DNA of 64,000 bases from Prosthecobacter debontii (GTDB taxonomy: Bacteria > Verrucomicrobiota > Verrucomicrobiia > Verrucomicrobiales > Akkermansiaceae), in contig CAMBTP010000006.1 in assembly GCA_945870855.1 (NCBI GenBank), positions 1-64,000 of the forward strand. The letters run 5' to 3'. Each line of letters opens with the position of its first letter. Within the stretch, counting starts at the first letter, position 1. Shown here one piece after another: positions 1 to 7,665 of this stretch. The notes beneath the pieces were generated by a model. That model made no database searches. It was not told where the DNA came from and saw only the letters and a list, made by a program, of their open reading frames with translations. The position numbers were made by a program, and so were the translations under genes.

Positions 1-141
1 GGATATGTTGGTGGGCACAACCTCCTCGGCCGCCGGCATTTCGGCGGTGGCTTTGGAAGGGCGATAGGGGTCTGCGGGTTTTTCCTGGGCGTGAAGTGAC
101 GCGATGAGGAACGAGGCGATAATCAGTGTTTTTGTTTTCAT
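1..141 (-). CDS. Exported protein, N-terminal part only (runs off the window)
   Basis: Only the first 47 codons lie in the window; the reading frame is open to base 1. I read it directly because it is too short for the ORF track. It starts MKTKTLIIASFLIASLHAQE, a Lys-rich start, a hydrophobic stretch and an Ala-x-Ala-like end, so a Sec signal peptide is likely and the product is periplasmic or outer-membrane. The following segment is rich in Pro, Ala and Glu. Nothing visible identifies a family. It is divergent from the rsgA side, so the roughly 60 bases upstream should hold its promoter. Confidence 0.6.
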   Translation of the reverse strand, partial: MKTKTLIIASFLIASLHAQEKPADPYRPSKATAEMPAAEEVVPTNIS

Positions 142-204
142 GACGCAGCTATTCAAACAGATTGCCGTCCGGTAAGTGTCAAAGGATTGTCAAAATTGGG
201 CGGC

Positions 205-336
205 CCTCGGCAGGCCTTTGCGCGAGACGTGGCGGGCAAACGCCGCATGGGCGTCGCGCTCGCAAGAGGCGCTGATATCGAGAAGGCACGCGAAAAAGCT
301 CGTAACGCCATTGCGGCCATCGAGGTGTCGCTATGA
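205..336 (+). pseudogene. purT: Remnant of the C-terminus of PurT (formate-dependent GAR transformylase)
   Basis: One frame from about 205 to the TGA at 334-336 reads GPRQAFARDV-AGKRRMGVALARGADIEKAREKARNAIAAIEV. The RRMGVALA block followed by an Ala/Arg-rich helix is the typical C-terminal end of PurT, the ATP-grasp enzyme that adds formate to glycinamide ribonucleotide. No start codon or ATP-grasp domain precedes it; upstream is the divergent exported-protein gene. I therefore call it a gene end left by a deletion or rearrangement. The ORF track shows only other frames here (176.. plus and 153..341 minus). The family call rests on recalled sequence patterns, not a search. Confidence 0.55.
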
Positions 337-391
337 CCCATGCGGGAAGTTCTCGATTATAGCGGAAACTTCCGTTATATTGTCGCCGCTC

Positions 392-1495
392 ATGACGCTC
401 AAAGATCTCGGCTGGACTCCAGAACTTAAAAAAGCCTTCGCACCATATCGCGAAAAAGGCTGGGTTCCCGCGCGCCTGATCCGCGAGACATCGATCAATT
501 TCTCGGCGTTCCTCGATGGCGGTGAAGAGATTCACTGTATCCTCTGCGGACGGCTTTGGAATGCGGCGGTGGTGGATTCCGATCTGCCTGCCGTGGGGGA
601 TTGGGTCGCGATCGAAGAAGGTGACGATGACAACCCGCACGTGATCCGCGCACAGCTGCCGCGTCGGACAGTTTTTTCTCGAAAAATGCCGGGCAACAGC
701 AGTCAGGCGCAGGTGATCGGGGCGAACATTGATGTCGTCACCGTGGTCACAGATGCGGGATCTGACTACAACCTACGGCGCATGGAGCGGTATTTCACAC
801 TGATCCACCTCAGTGGGGCGAAGCCGGTGGTGCTGCTGAACAAGTCCGACCTTTTCACCAAGCTGGAACTAAAAAGCGCTGCCGCAGAAATCTCCGCACT
901 GTGCCCAGACGCCTCCGTTCACATCACCTCGGCGCTCAAGGGCGATGGGCTCAAAGCGATTCGCGGTCACCTCGCACCTGGAATTACGATGTGCATCGTA
1001 GGTTCCAGCGGGGTGGGGAAATCGACGCTCGTGAACCAACTCTACGGCGAGGAATGGCAGTGGGTGAGCGAGGTGAACGAGACTACGGGAAAAGGCCGCC
1101 ACACGACCACGACCCGCGAGCTTGTTCCATTGGATGGCGGCGGGATGCTTATCGACAACCCCGGGATGCGCGAGATCCAGATGTGGACGGACGAGTTCAC
1201 CCTGCGCGGCAGTTTCGAGGATATCGCGGCGCTCACCGCCGAGTGCAAGTATTCGGATTGCAGCCATGTGAACGATGCGGGCTGCGCGATCCGCAAAGCT
1301 GTCACCGAGGTAAAGCTTGATCCTGCCCGCTACGAATCCTTCCTGAACCTAGAAACCGAGATCGAGGCGCTGCGCAAACGCGCCAAAAAACGCCAGATGG
1401 CCACCGAGCGCTGGCACAAGCGCAACCATCGCGTGAAGGCGCGCAATCTCGCCGACAGAATCCAACTAGAAAAAGACGAACGTGGTGACATCTAA
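392..1495 (+). CDS. rsgA: Ribosome small subunit-dependent GTPase RsgA
   Basis: A 367-aa circularly permuted GTPase that acts in late 30S subunit maturation. After an OB-fold region come the permuted G motifs: NKSD (G4), then GSSGVGKST (P-loop, G1), a TTTT-like switch and DNPGM (G3). A C-terminal zinc-binding segment, CKYSDCSHVNDAGC, and a basic Lys/Arg-rich tail suited to rRNA contact follow. The ORF track opens at 176, but residues 1-72 of that frame are not RsgA-like and run across the purT remnant. The ATG at 392 gives a protein of normal family length. Its last codons overlap the GTG start of the mechanosensitive channel gene, so the two are probably co-transcribed. Confidence 0.95.
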   Translation: MTLKDLGWTPELKKAFAPYREKGWVPARLIRETSINFSAFLDGGEEIHCILCGRLWNAAVVDSDLPAVGDWVAIEEGDDDNPHVIRAQLPRRTVFSRKMPGNSSQAQVIGANIDVVTVVTDAGSDYNLRRMERYFTLIHLSGAKPVVLLNKSDLFTKLELKSAAAEISALCPDASVHITSALKGDGLKAIRGHLAPGITMCIVGSSGVGKSTLVNQLYGEEWQWVSEVNETTGKGRHTTTTRELVPLDGGGMLIDNPGMREIQMWTDEFTLRGSFEDIAALTAECKYSDCSHVNDAGCAIRKAVTEVKLDPARYESFLNLETEIEALRKRAKKRQMATERWHKRNHRVKARNLADRIQLEKDERGDI

Positions 1496-3809
1496 ATCCT
1501 TTCTCAGATATCTAACTCTCTTCTGCTTTGCCGCATGCCTACCCTGTATCGGCCAGGTGAAGGATCTTTTGAAAATAACAGAGTCCAGCGCGGCAGAGAA
1601 AAAAAAGCCCATCCCTGATCTCCGTGCCCAGCTCGAAAAATGGAAGGCCGAGGCCGAGGGCGAACTGGCGAGGCTCGAGCGTTACGATACGCCGGAGACG
1701 CTGCCTGAAGGAATCAGTGCATCGGATTTATCATCCCGCCGACGTCCCCTAGAGCAGACCTTGCTCGTAATTTCCCGCCACCTGCTCATCCTCGATGATG
1801 CGGCGGAACCGGTAGCAGCAATGCAAGCAGCGAAGGCCGAGGCAGAGGCATGGAAAGGATTCGATACACCACCACCTCAATCCGCGTTAATGGTGGATGA
1901 GTTGATCGAGCGCAAGGAGGCCATCGAGGGCAAGCAGGCTTCTAGTCGGTCTTCGATGGAAGTTTTCAAAGTCACACTCGCAGGGTTGATTCGAGATTCG
2001 AATAACACCGAGAAGGATGTAGAATTGGCAATAAAAGCACTTGAGCAGGCGAAGGAGAACAAGGCCACGCTTCAATGGAAACTCGATACACTCAAAGCGA
2101 AGCAACGCTCGCTGTTCATTCGTGCCAGCGGCCTGCAACGCGGTATCGCTGCTCTTGAGGAAATGATGCGCGCAAACGATGTCTCACTCGGATTGCTTTC
2201 GCGGAAAATCAGGGAGGCCGGCAATCATCTCGTTTTCAGCGAGGAGGATCTCTCTCTGATTAAGGAAGCCTCTGCGGATAGGCAATCGGCGCTAAAAAAA
2301 GAAGCTGTAGAATGCCGCAAGCGCCAACGCAAAGCCGACGATGAAAAGGCAGTGACTGCTGCGGCACTAGCCGCACTTAAGGCAAGCTCGGAACCAGATC
2401 GCGCTGCTCTGGAAATGGCAGAGCTCAACGCAGAAACCGCCGCCGTTCAACTCGAAGCTCTCCAGTCCATTTCCGATTCGCTCGATGCTTTCCTACAAAT
2501 CGAGGCCTTTACTCCTGAAACTTACGAGCAACGGTTCATTCTTTTAGGTAAACCAACTCCTGCCCAGCGAAAGGAAGCCATCGCGCACCTTGCTTCATTG
2601 TATCAGCGACTCGAAGCCTGGGAGGTTGTTTCAAACAACCAACATTCATCGGTGACGGCTGACATCGGGAAAGAACAATCGCGTGCTTCGTTATTATCCG
2701 CAGACGATCCGAAGCTCGTTCCTCTAAATAAGCAGCGTGCCATCTTGTGGGAGAAACAAGCACTCATCCAACGCGCGATCCAGACGATCACTAATCAGCG
2801 CCGCACGATCGCCCGCTGGCTTTATCACTATTCGGATAAGCAGAAAGCGCCATGGCACGCACCCGCAGCCGAGATGCTTTCCAATGTGTGGCAGGCCGCG
2901 AAGGGGATTTGGAATATTCCTGTAAACCGCTACGAGGAAACGCTAGAAGTCGATGGGCAAGAAGTAGTGCAAACCCGCTTTGTTACCCTCGGGACCATCA
3001 TTGCGGCGATACTTGTATTTATCTTCTCATACTTCATTGCGGCGAGGATCTGTCGCAGGGTGCAACGAATCCTTGTTCACCGTCAGCTCATCGGCGAAGC
3101 GCAGGCGCGCACTCTGCGGAATTGGGTAATGCTGTTTGTGGCTCTGCTTTTGGCATTTGCCACATTGAGTTGGCTCAGTATCCCGCTCACGATCTTTGCC
3201 TTCCTCGCCGGTGCGCTGGCCATCGGTGTCGGTTTCGGCACGCAGACGATCATCAAAAATTTCATCAGCGGCATCATCCTGCTGTTCGAAAGGAAGATCC
3301 GCGTTGGCGATATCATCGAGGTGGACGGCGTCAATGGAGTTGTCACGGAAATCAACACGCGCTCCTCGATTGTGCGAGGTGTCAACGGTGTCGAGAATTT
3401 GGTTCCCAATTCGCTTCTGCTTGAGAACCGGGTGGTGAACTGGACCTTGAACTCGCGCCTCCTCCGCCGAGAGCTAACCTTACGTGTGGCCTTAGACTCG
3501 CACCCCCAGCAAGTGATTGAGATCCTCCACGAGGCAGTGGCTCGCCACGGACTCATCCTCAAAGAGCCAGCCCCCTTTGCAACTCTCTCCCACTTCGGCG
3601 ATAGCTCACTCGATTTCATCCTCTACTTCTGGATCGAGCTTAACGATAAAACCAACGGGCTTCTGGTTGATAGCGACCTTCGTATCATGATCGAGAAGCG
3701 CCTTGCTGACTTCGAGATCCACGTCGGCATCACGCGACCACAGGCTGTGGATACCCCGACAAAATCTCAAGCAGTGAGCGGTTACGAAGAGAAATCCCTA
3801 ATCCCATGA
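1482..3809 (+). CDS. Large MscS-family mechanosensitive channel (MscK-like) with periplasmic coiled-coil domain
   Basis: A 775-aa protein. It has a signal-like N-terminus (about 1-25), a long Glu/Lys/Ala-rich helical region of about 450 residues that should form periplasmic coiled coils, then membrane helices around 505-530, 555-575 and 580-600. The pore-type helix and beta domain typical of MscS follow (GALAIGVGFGTQTIIKNFIS, then FERKIRVGDIIEVDG). MscS family channels open under membrane tension and release solutes during osmotic downshock; the big N-terminal domain resembles MscK/MscM architecture. Start is GTG at 1482 (or the next GTG at 1485), overlapping rsgA by 14 bases. Its stop overlaps the miaA start (ATGA). 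No selective ligand can be read from the sequence. Confidence 0.88.
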   Translation: MVTSKSFLRYLTLFCFAACLPCIGQVKDLLKITESSAAEKKKPIPDLRAQLEKWKAEAEGELARLERYDTPETLPEGISASDLSSRRRPLEQTLLVISRHLLILDDAAEPVAAMQAAKAEAEAWKGFDTPPPQSALMVDELIERKEAIEGKQASSRSSMEVFKVTLAGLIRDSNNTEKDVELAIKALEQAKENKATLQWKLDTLKAKQRSLFIRASGLQRGIAALEEMMRANDVSLGLLSRKIREAGNHLVFSEEDLSLIKEASADRQSALKKEAVECRKRQRKADDEKAVTAAALAALKASSEPDRAALEMAELNAETAAVQLEALQSISDSLDAFLQIEAFTPETYEQRFILLGKPTPAQRKEAIAHLASLYQRLEAWEVVSNNQHSSVTADIGKEQSRASLLSADDPKLVPLNKQRAILWEKQALIQRAIQTITNQRRTIARWLYHYSDKQKAPWHAPAAEMLSNVWQAAKGIWNIPVNRYEETLEVDGQEVVQTRFVTLGTIIAAILVFIFSYFIAARICRRVQRILVHRQLIGEAQARTLRNWVMLFVALLLAFATLSWLSIPLTIFAFLAGALAIGVGFGTQTIIKNFISGIILLFERKIRVGDIIEVDGVNGVVTEINTRSSIVRGVNGVENLVPNSLLLENRVVNWTLNSRLLRRELTLRVALDSHPQQVIEILHEAVARHGLILKEPAPFATLSHFGDSSLDFILYFWIELNDKTNGLLVDSDLRIMIEKRLADFEIHVGITRPQAVDTPTKSQAVSGYEEKSLIP

Positions 3810-4663
3810 CGGCAAGGAGCGAGGTGATCTATGTCTGCGGCGCAACAGCGTCCGGAAAAACTTCCCACGCATTGGAACTCGCGGTCTCGATGCGAGGCGA
3901 AATTGTTAACGGTGATGCCTTCCAGCTTTTTCGTGGTATTGAAATCCTCAGCGCCACGCCGACGGCGGAGGAAATGGCTGTAGCGCCACACCATCTGTTC
4001 GGTGTCCTCGCTTCTGAGGATCGTTGCGATGCGGGTCGCTATACCGAAATGGCTCGTGAAGTGATTTCGGATATCCACTCTCGTGGAAATACGGCGATCG
4101 TAGTAGGTGGCTCGGGTTTGTATTTGAAATTCCTCACCCACGGCCCTTCTCCACTGCCGCAGGGTGATGTAAAACTTCGCGAGCAAATGGATGCCCGCCC
4201 GCTGGAGGAGCTTTTTGCGGAGCTGGAGAGACTCGATCCTGCCGAGGCGGCGCAGGTGGATCGACATAATCCCCGCTATGTTTCACGGGCTCTGGAGATT
4301 TGTCTGCTGAGTGGGAAAAAGGTTTCCGAAATGCGCGATAGCTGGGCGGAGAAGACCCGCGAAATCGAATCGATACTGAACGGCGTTTGGTTGATCCGTA
4401 GCCGCGAGGAACTGCACCGCCGCATCGCGCTGAGGACGGAGAAGATGCTTGCCGAAGGGGCCATTGAGGAGGTCGCCGCGCTGGAGGGCGTTTCCGGAAG
4501 CTGGGAGAAAGCGATCGGCGCAAAGGAAATCCGCCGACTTCTTTCCGGCAAGATCAGCCGAGCCGAATGCGCTGAACTCATCACCGCCGCCACCCGCCAA
4601 TACGCGAAACGCCAGGAAACATGGTTCCGCAGGGAAAATTGGTTGAAGCGGGTGGAGCTTTGA
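3806..4663 (+). CDS. miaA: tRNA dimethylallyltransferase MiaA
   Basis: A 285-aa enzyme that transfers a dimethylallyl group from DMAPP to N6 of adenosine 37 in tRNAs reading UNN codons. Visible motifs are the P-loop variant GATASGKT near residue 12, NGDAFQLFRG in place of the usual DSMQVYRG, and VVGGSGLYLKFL, the conserved GGTGLY-type segment. The protein is slightly shorter than the roughly 300-aa family norm. It is translationally coupled to the mscS-like gene by an ATGA overlap, so it is the last gene of rsgA-mscS-miaA. The altered QLF instead of QVY deserves mention but the rest of the family pattern is intact. Confidence 0.92.
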   Translation: MTARSEVIYVCGATASGKTSHALELAVSMRGEIVNGDAFQLFRGIEILSATPTAEEMAVAPHHLFGVLASEDRCDAGRYTEMAREVISDIHSRGNTAIVVGGSGLYLKFLTHGPSPLPQGDVKLREQMDARPLEELFAELERLDPAEAAQVDRHNPRYVSRALEICLLSGKKVSEMRDSWAEKTREIESILNGVWLIRSREELHRRIALRTEKMLAEGAIEEVAALEGVSGSWEKAIGAKEIRRLLSGKISRAECAELITAATRQYAKRQETWFRRENWLKRVEL

Positions 4664-4676
4664 ATTTTGGATGGGG

Positions 4677-4699
4677 GGCACACGCGCCTTCGCGTGTCG
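4677..4699 (+). terminator. Hairpin downstream of miaA
   Basis: Starting 14 bases after the miaA stop, ACACGCG-CCTT-CGCGTGT forms a 7-bp perfect stem with a 4-base loop. There is no clear T-run after it, so it may be a repeat palindrome rather than a strict intrinsic terminator. The next 130 bases carry further partly self-complementary GC-rich sequence and no convincing gene. Confidence 0.4.
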
Positions 4700-4833
4700 C
4701 GGAGTGCGCCCTCGCTCTCCGCTGGCTGGAAAGATCCTGTACGCCGTGAAGCCGAAACAAGGCCCGCCGTATCTCCAACCAAGTTTCCAGCGAGGGCATC
4801 GGAAACAGCACGCGAGGGCGCTCCCCCTGAGTT

Positions 4834-5058
4834 TCACCTCTCCCCCGGAAACGGATCAGCCGTGAGGCGGAGCTGGACTTCCATTTCGCCTATGGTTGGA
4901 ATTTTGCCTCCGACCACCGAAAGGACGTAGGCTGTGGCGGTTCCGATAATCGTAAAAGTAGCGAAAATCACCTTACGAATCGCTCCTGCCGCAACAGCGC
5001 GAGCCCTTTCACTCTCAGAGCTTGCATGACCGCCACTTTGCAGCGATGGAAGGGGCAT
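4834..5058 (-). CDS. Possible small single-span membrane protein
   Basis: A 74-codon frame on the opposite strand to its neighbours, filling most of the gap between miaA and the hemX-like gene. It encodes a charged N-terminus and then a clean hydrophobic segment, VIFATFTIIGTATAYVLSVVGG, followed by a short polar tail. That arrangement (basic residues before a 20-residue span) is typical of a real small membrane protein and unlike the Arg/Pro-rich shadows elsewhere. No family is recognised. Its start overlaps the first bases of the plus-strand hemX-like gene by two bases, so the two would share a divergent promoter zone only if its start is further inside. Confidence 0.4.
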   Translation of the reverse strand: MPLPSLQSGGHASSESERARAVAAGAIRKVIFATFTIIGTATAYVLSVVGGKIPTIGEMEVQLRLTADPFPGER

Positions 5059-5824
5059 GGATCGCTGGTTCTTGATCGCGGCAACCGCCCTCGCCGCTGT
5101 GGCGGGGGTGCGTGGCTTGCTGGTATTGAGGCACGGGAAGATGAGTTCCTGGACGGTATGGTGGATGATCGCGGCGCTGATCTGCCAGATCGGCTACCTC
5201 GTGATCCGGGGGGAAATGCGCGGGGCGTGCCCGCTTCGCAGCATCGGTGAAATTTCCGTGTATCTCGCGTGGTCGCTGACGCTTTTCTACCTGCTCGTCG
5301 GGCCGATGTATCGGATTTCCCTGCTCGGAGTGTTCACCGCGCCTGTGGTAGTTTTGTTCCAAAGCTTCGCGCTGCTGCCGGGTCGGCTGGCCGCAAATCC
5401 TGCGAAAATTCTCAACACAAACCCCTGGGGCGAGACGCATTCTGCAATGTCGGTGCTCGCCTACGGTGCTCTGGCGCTCGCGGCGGTGGCTGGGGTGATG
5501 TTCCTTGTGCTTGATCGCCAGCTTAAGGAGCACCAGCTCAAAGGTGGACTTTTCAGAAATCTCCCGCCGGTGCGTGAGTTGCTCGTTTCTCTGGAGCGGC
5601 TGCTTTGGATCGGGATGATCCTGCTGACCATCGGTCTGGTAGCAGGTTTGTTGATGCCGCATGGGCATGGTGCGAAGGCGCACCTTATCGCAGCGGTGGC
5701 GGTATGGGCGGGATACATCGCACTAATCGCGGTGAAGCGGGTCCGCGGAATCACCGGGCGGCGGTTCGCGTTAGGGGCGGTCGCGCTGTTTGTTCTTTCA
5801 CTGGGGGTTTTCGCTTTCGTCTGA
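5057..5824 (+). CDS. HemX/CcsA-like cytochrome c assembly family membrane protein
   Basis: A 255-aa polytopic protein with about eight hydrophobic segments, matching the CcsA/HemX family. Residues around 120-150 (NPWGETHSAMSVLAYGALAL) and the pairing with hemA support the HemX assignment. In Bacillus HemX is a membrane protein that lowers the level of glutamyl-tRNA reductase, and CcsA relatives handle haem for cytochrome c assembly. The strict WWD haem-binding motif is not visible, which favours HemX. Its TGA overlaps the hemA ATG by one base (TGATG), so the two are translationally coupled. The start at 5057 gives a hydrophobic N-terminus; the two bases before it belong to the possible antisense ORF. 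Confidence 0.8.
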   Translation: MDRWFLIAATALAAVAGVRGLLVLRHGKMSSWTVWWMIAALICQIGYLVIRGEMRGACPLRSIGEISVYLAWSLTLFYLLVGPMYRISLLGVFTAPVVVLFQSFALLPGRLAANPAKILNTNPWGETHSAMSVLAYGALALAAVAGVMFLVLDRQLKEHQLKGGLFRNLPPVRELLVSLERLLWIGMILLTIGLVAGLLMPHGHGAKAHLIAAVAVWAGYIALIAVKRVRGITGRRFALGAVALFVLSLGVFAFV

Positions 5825-6813
5825 TGGAACTCGCCTGCCTGGGACTGAACCACAAAACGGCGCCCGTCGAGGTGCGCGAGCGCTTTGCCGTGGGCAGTAC
5901 CAAACTCGGCGAGGCCGCGCTGCAACTGCTCGAGACATCGGGCGCGGCGGAGGGCGTGGTAATCTCTACTTGTAACCGCACCGAATTCTACCTCGCCGCC
6001 GAGGATGTGCGTGAGGCGGTGAGGCGGCTGGAGATAGGACTTGCCGATAAGGTGCACGGCCACGATGGGTTGTATTACCGCCACGAAAATGCACAGGCTG
6101 CGCGGCATCTTTGCAAGGTCGTCAGCGGACTAGATTCCATGCTGCTCGGCGAGACGGAAATCTTCGGCCAAGTGAAGCAGGCTTATCACGCCGCGCACGA
6201 GGCCGGCGCCACCGGCGCCACGCTGAACCGCCTTTTCCAAAAGGTCTTCGGAGTAGGGAAAAAAGTCCGCACGCAGACATCGATCCAAGAGGGCTCCACC
6301 TCCATCGGCAACGTCGCCGTCGAGCTAGCGGAGAAAATTTTCGGCCACCTGAAGGACAGCGAGGTGATGGTGCTCGGCGCGGGGGAGATGAGCCGCCTAA
6401 CGGCGAAAGCGCTTGTTTCGCGCGGCGCAAAATCCGTCATCGTCGCGAACCGTACTTATGACCACGCTTTGGAACTCGCCGCCGAGATGAATGGGCGCGC
6501 GGTGCGTTTCGACGATTGGTTGCCCGTGCTCAAAGACGTGGATGTCGTCATCTCCTCCACCGGCGCGCCGCATACCGTGATCCACGCGAAGGATATCGAG
6601 TCCATCCGCCGCGCTCGGAAATTCCGTCCGCTGTTCCTCATCGACATCGCCGTCCCGCGCGATATCGAGCACGCCTGCGGCGAGATCGAGGAGGTCTATC
6701 TTTACGATATCGACGCCCTCGAGCAACTCGCCGACGAAGCCCGCGCACGCCGCTCCCAGCAGATCGCCGAGTGCGAGAAAATCATCGAGGCGGAGTTAGT
6801 GAAACTCCTTTGA
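5824..6813 (+). CDS. hemA: Glutamyl-tRNA reductase, short form without most of the dimerisation domain
   Basis: The first enzyme of C5-pathway tetrapyrrole synthesis: NADPH-dependent reduction of glutamyl-tRNA to glutamate-1-semialdehyde. Clear features are GLNHKTAPVEVRE at the N-terminus, the catalytic cysteine in STCNRTEFY (Cys50), the GETEIFGQVKQAY block, and a Rossmann motif VLGAGEMSRL. The ORF track opens at 5605 in the hemX-like gene; the ATG at 5824 is the correct start. The product is 329 aa, whereas most HemA proteins are above 400. The chain stops in the long spine helix, so most of the C-terminal dimerisation domain is absent. The stop codon is the first base triplet of a 134-bp repeat. 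hemL, the next enzyme, lies 2.6 kb away on the other strand. Confidence 0.93.
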   Translation: MELACLGLNHKTAPVEVRERFAVGSTKLGEAALQLLETSGAAEGVVISTCNRTEFYLAAEDVREAVRRLEIGLADKVHGHDGLYYRHENAQAARHLCKVVSGLDSMLLGETEIFGQVKQAYHAAHEAGATGATLNRLFQKVFGVGKKVRTQTSIQEGSTSIGNVAVELAEKIFGHLKDSEVMVLGAGEMSRLTAKALVSRGAKSVIVANRTYDHALELAAEMNGRAVRFDDWLPVLKDVDVVISSTGAPHTVIHAKDIESIRRARKFRPLFLIDIAVPRDIEHACGEIEEVYLYDIDALEQLADEARARRSQQIAECEKIIEAELVKLL

Positions 6814-6944
6814 GTGCGGCGATGATTCGCCGCTTTTGTTCACGGTGGATTCCGGTGATAGTGGGCGCGCGGAACTTTCCAAGCCCACTCCGCATCGCGC
6901 ATAAGAATACAAAAGCGGCGAAAAGATCGCCGCAGTCAAAAGCC
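6811..6944 (+). repeat. Left REP/BIME-like repeat flanking the RAYT gene
   Basis: A 134-bp unit that recurs at 7532-7665 with only scattered differences, mostly in a central patch of about 15 bases. Each copy carries two palindromes in head-to-head order: GCGGCGA-tgat-TCGCCGC near its left end (6816-6833) followed by TTTT, and GCGGCGA-aaaga-TCGCCGC near its right end (6915-6933) preceded by AAAA. The two ends are thus inverted relative to one another, like a BIME. This copy starts exactly at the hemA stop codon and its first hairpin plus T-run could also end hemA transcription. Confidence 0.85.
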
Positions 6945-6981
6945 GCTTCACAGCGGTCATTGAGCGATCCATCATAGCGCC

Positions 6982-7518
6982 ATGGACATCTCTTGGCCAC
7001 ATGCCCCGCCGCACGATTGTTTCGCGCCGGGCATGTATATGGTCACCGCAGGCACTTATATGAAGCTGCATCATCTCAAATCCCGCGCTCGTCTCCGTTA
7101 TTTCTGCGAAACTCTCTTGGATGGAGCCGCTGCGCATGGATGGGAACTCCAGGCTTGGGCGGTTCTGAGCAATCACTACCATTTTATCGCGAAATCGCCG
7201 TTGGAGGGAAAGGGATCTCTAGCCAAATGGATCGGTGCGCTTCATCGGAAAACGGCGATCCACCTCAACGGTTTGGATGAGACGTCGGGGAGGAAAGTCT
7301 GGTATAACTATTTCGATACGCCGCTTACCTTTCAGAAATCCTACTTCGCCCGATTGAGTTACGTAAACAACAACGCGGTGAAACATGGCCTAGTGCTGAG
7401 GGCTGTCGATTATCCTTGGTGCTCCGCCGCGTGGTTCGAGAAGAACAGCACGCCCGCTTTCAGGAAAACCATCGAATCCTTCAAAACCGACGATCTCAAC
7501 GTCTTCGATGATTATTGA
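6982..7518 (+). mobile_element. REP-associated tyrosine transposase (RAYT / Y1_Tnp family)
   Basis: A 178-aa HUH-type single-stranded DNA transposase. The signature is LSNHYHFIAKSP, giving the metal-binding His-x-His, and SYVNNNAVKHGLV near residue 130, the conserved region following the nuclease core (usually YIHxNPVKHG). RAYTs are domesticated relatives of IS200/IS605 TnpA and recognise REP hairpins. The gene lies between two 134-bp copies of a hairpin-bearing repeat, so the locus has the classical REP-rayt-REP layout. The start ATG at 6982 lies 37 bases after the left repeat. It interrupts what would otherwise be a hemA-rsmC-like neighbourhood. Confidence 0.88.
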
Positions 7519-7531
7519 GGCGTAGCCTTTT

Positions 7532-7665
7532 TGAGTGCGGCGATGATTCGCCGCTTTCGTTCACGGTGGATTCCGGTGATCGTGGGCGCGCGGAACTTTC
7601 CAAGCCCTACTTGTATCTCGCCTAAGAATACAAAAGCGGCGAAAAGATCGCCGCAGTCAAAAGCC
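7532..7665 (+). repeat. Right REP/BIME-like repeat flanking the RAYT gene
   Basis: Second copy of the 134-bp unit at 6811-6944, in the same orientation. It contains the same two GCGGCGA/TCGCCGC palindromes and ends on the base before the ATG of the methyltransferase gene at 7666. The upstream leader of that gene is therefore made entirely of repeat sequence. The ORF track shows the repeat translated as MSAAMIRRF..., which is a spurious extension. Confidence 0.85.
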
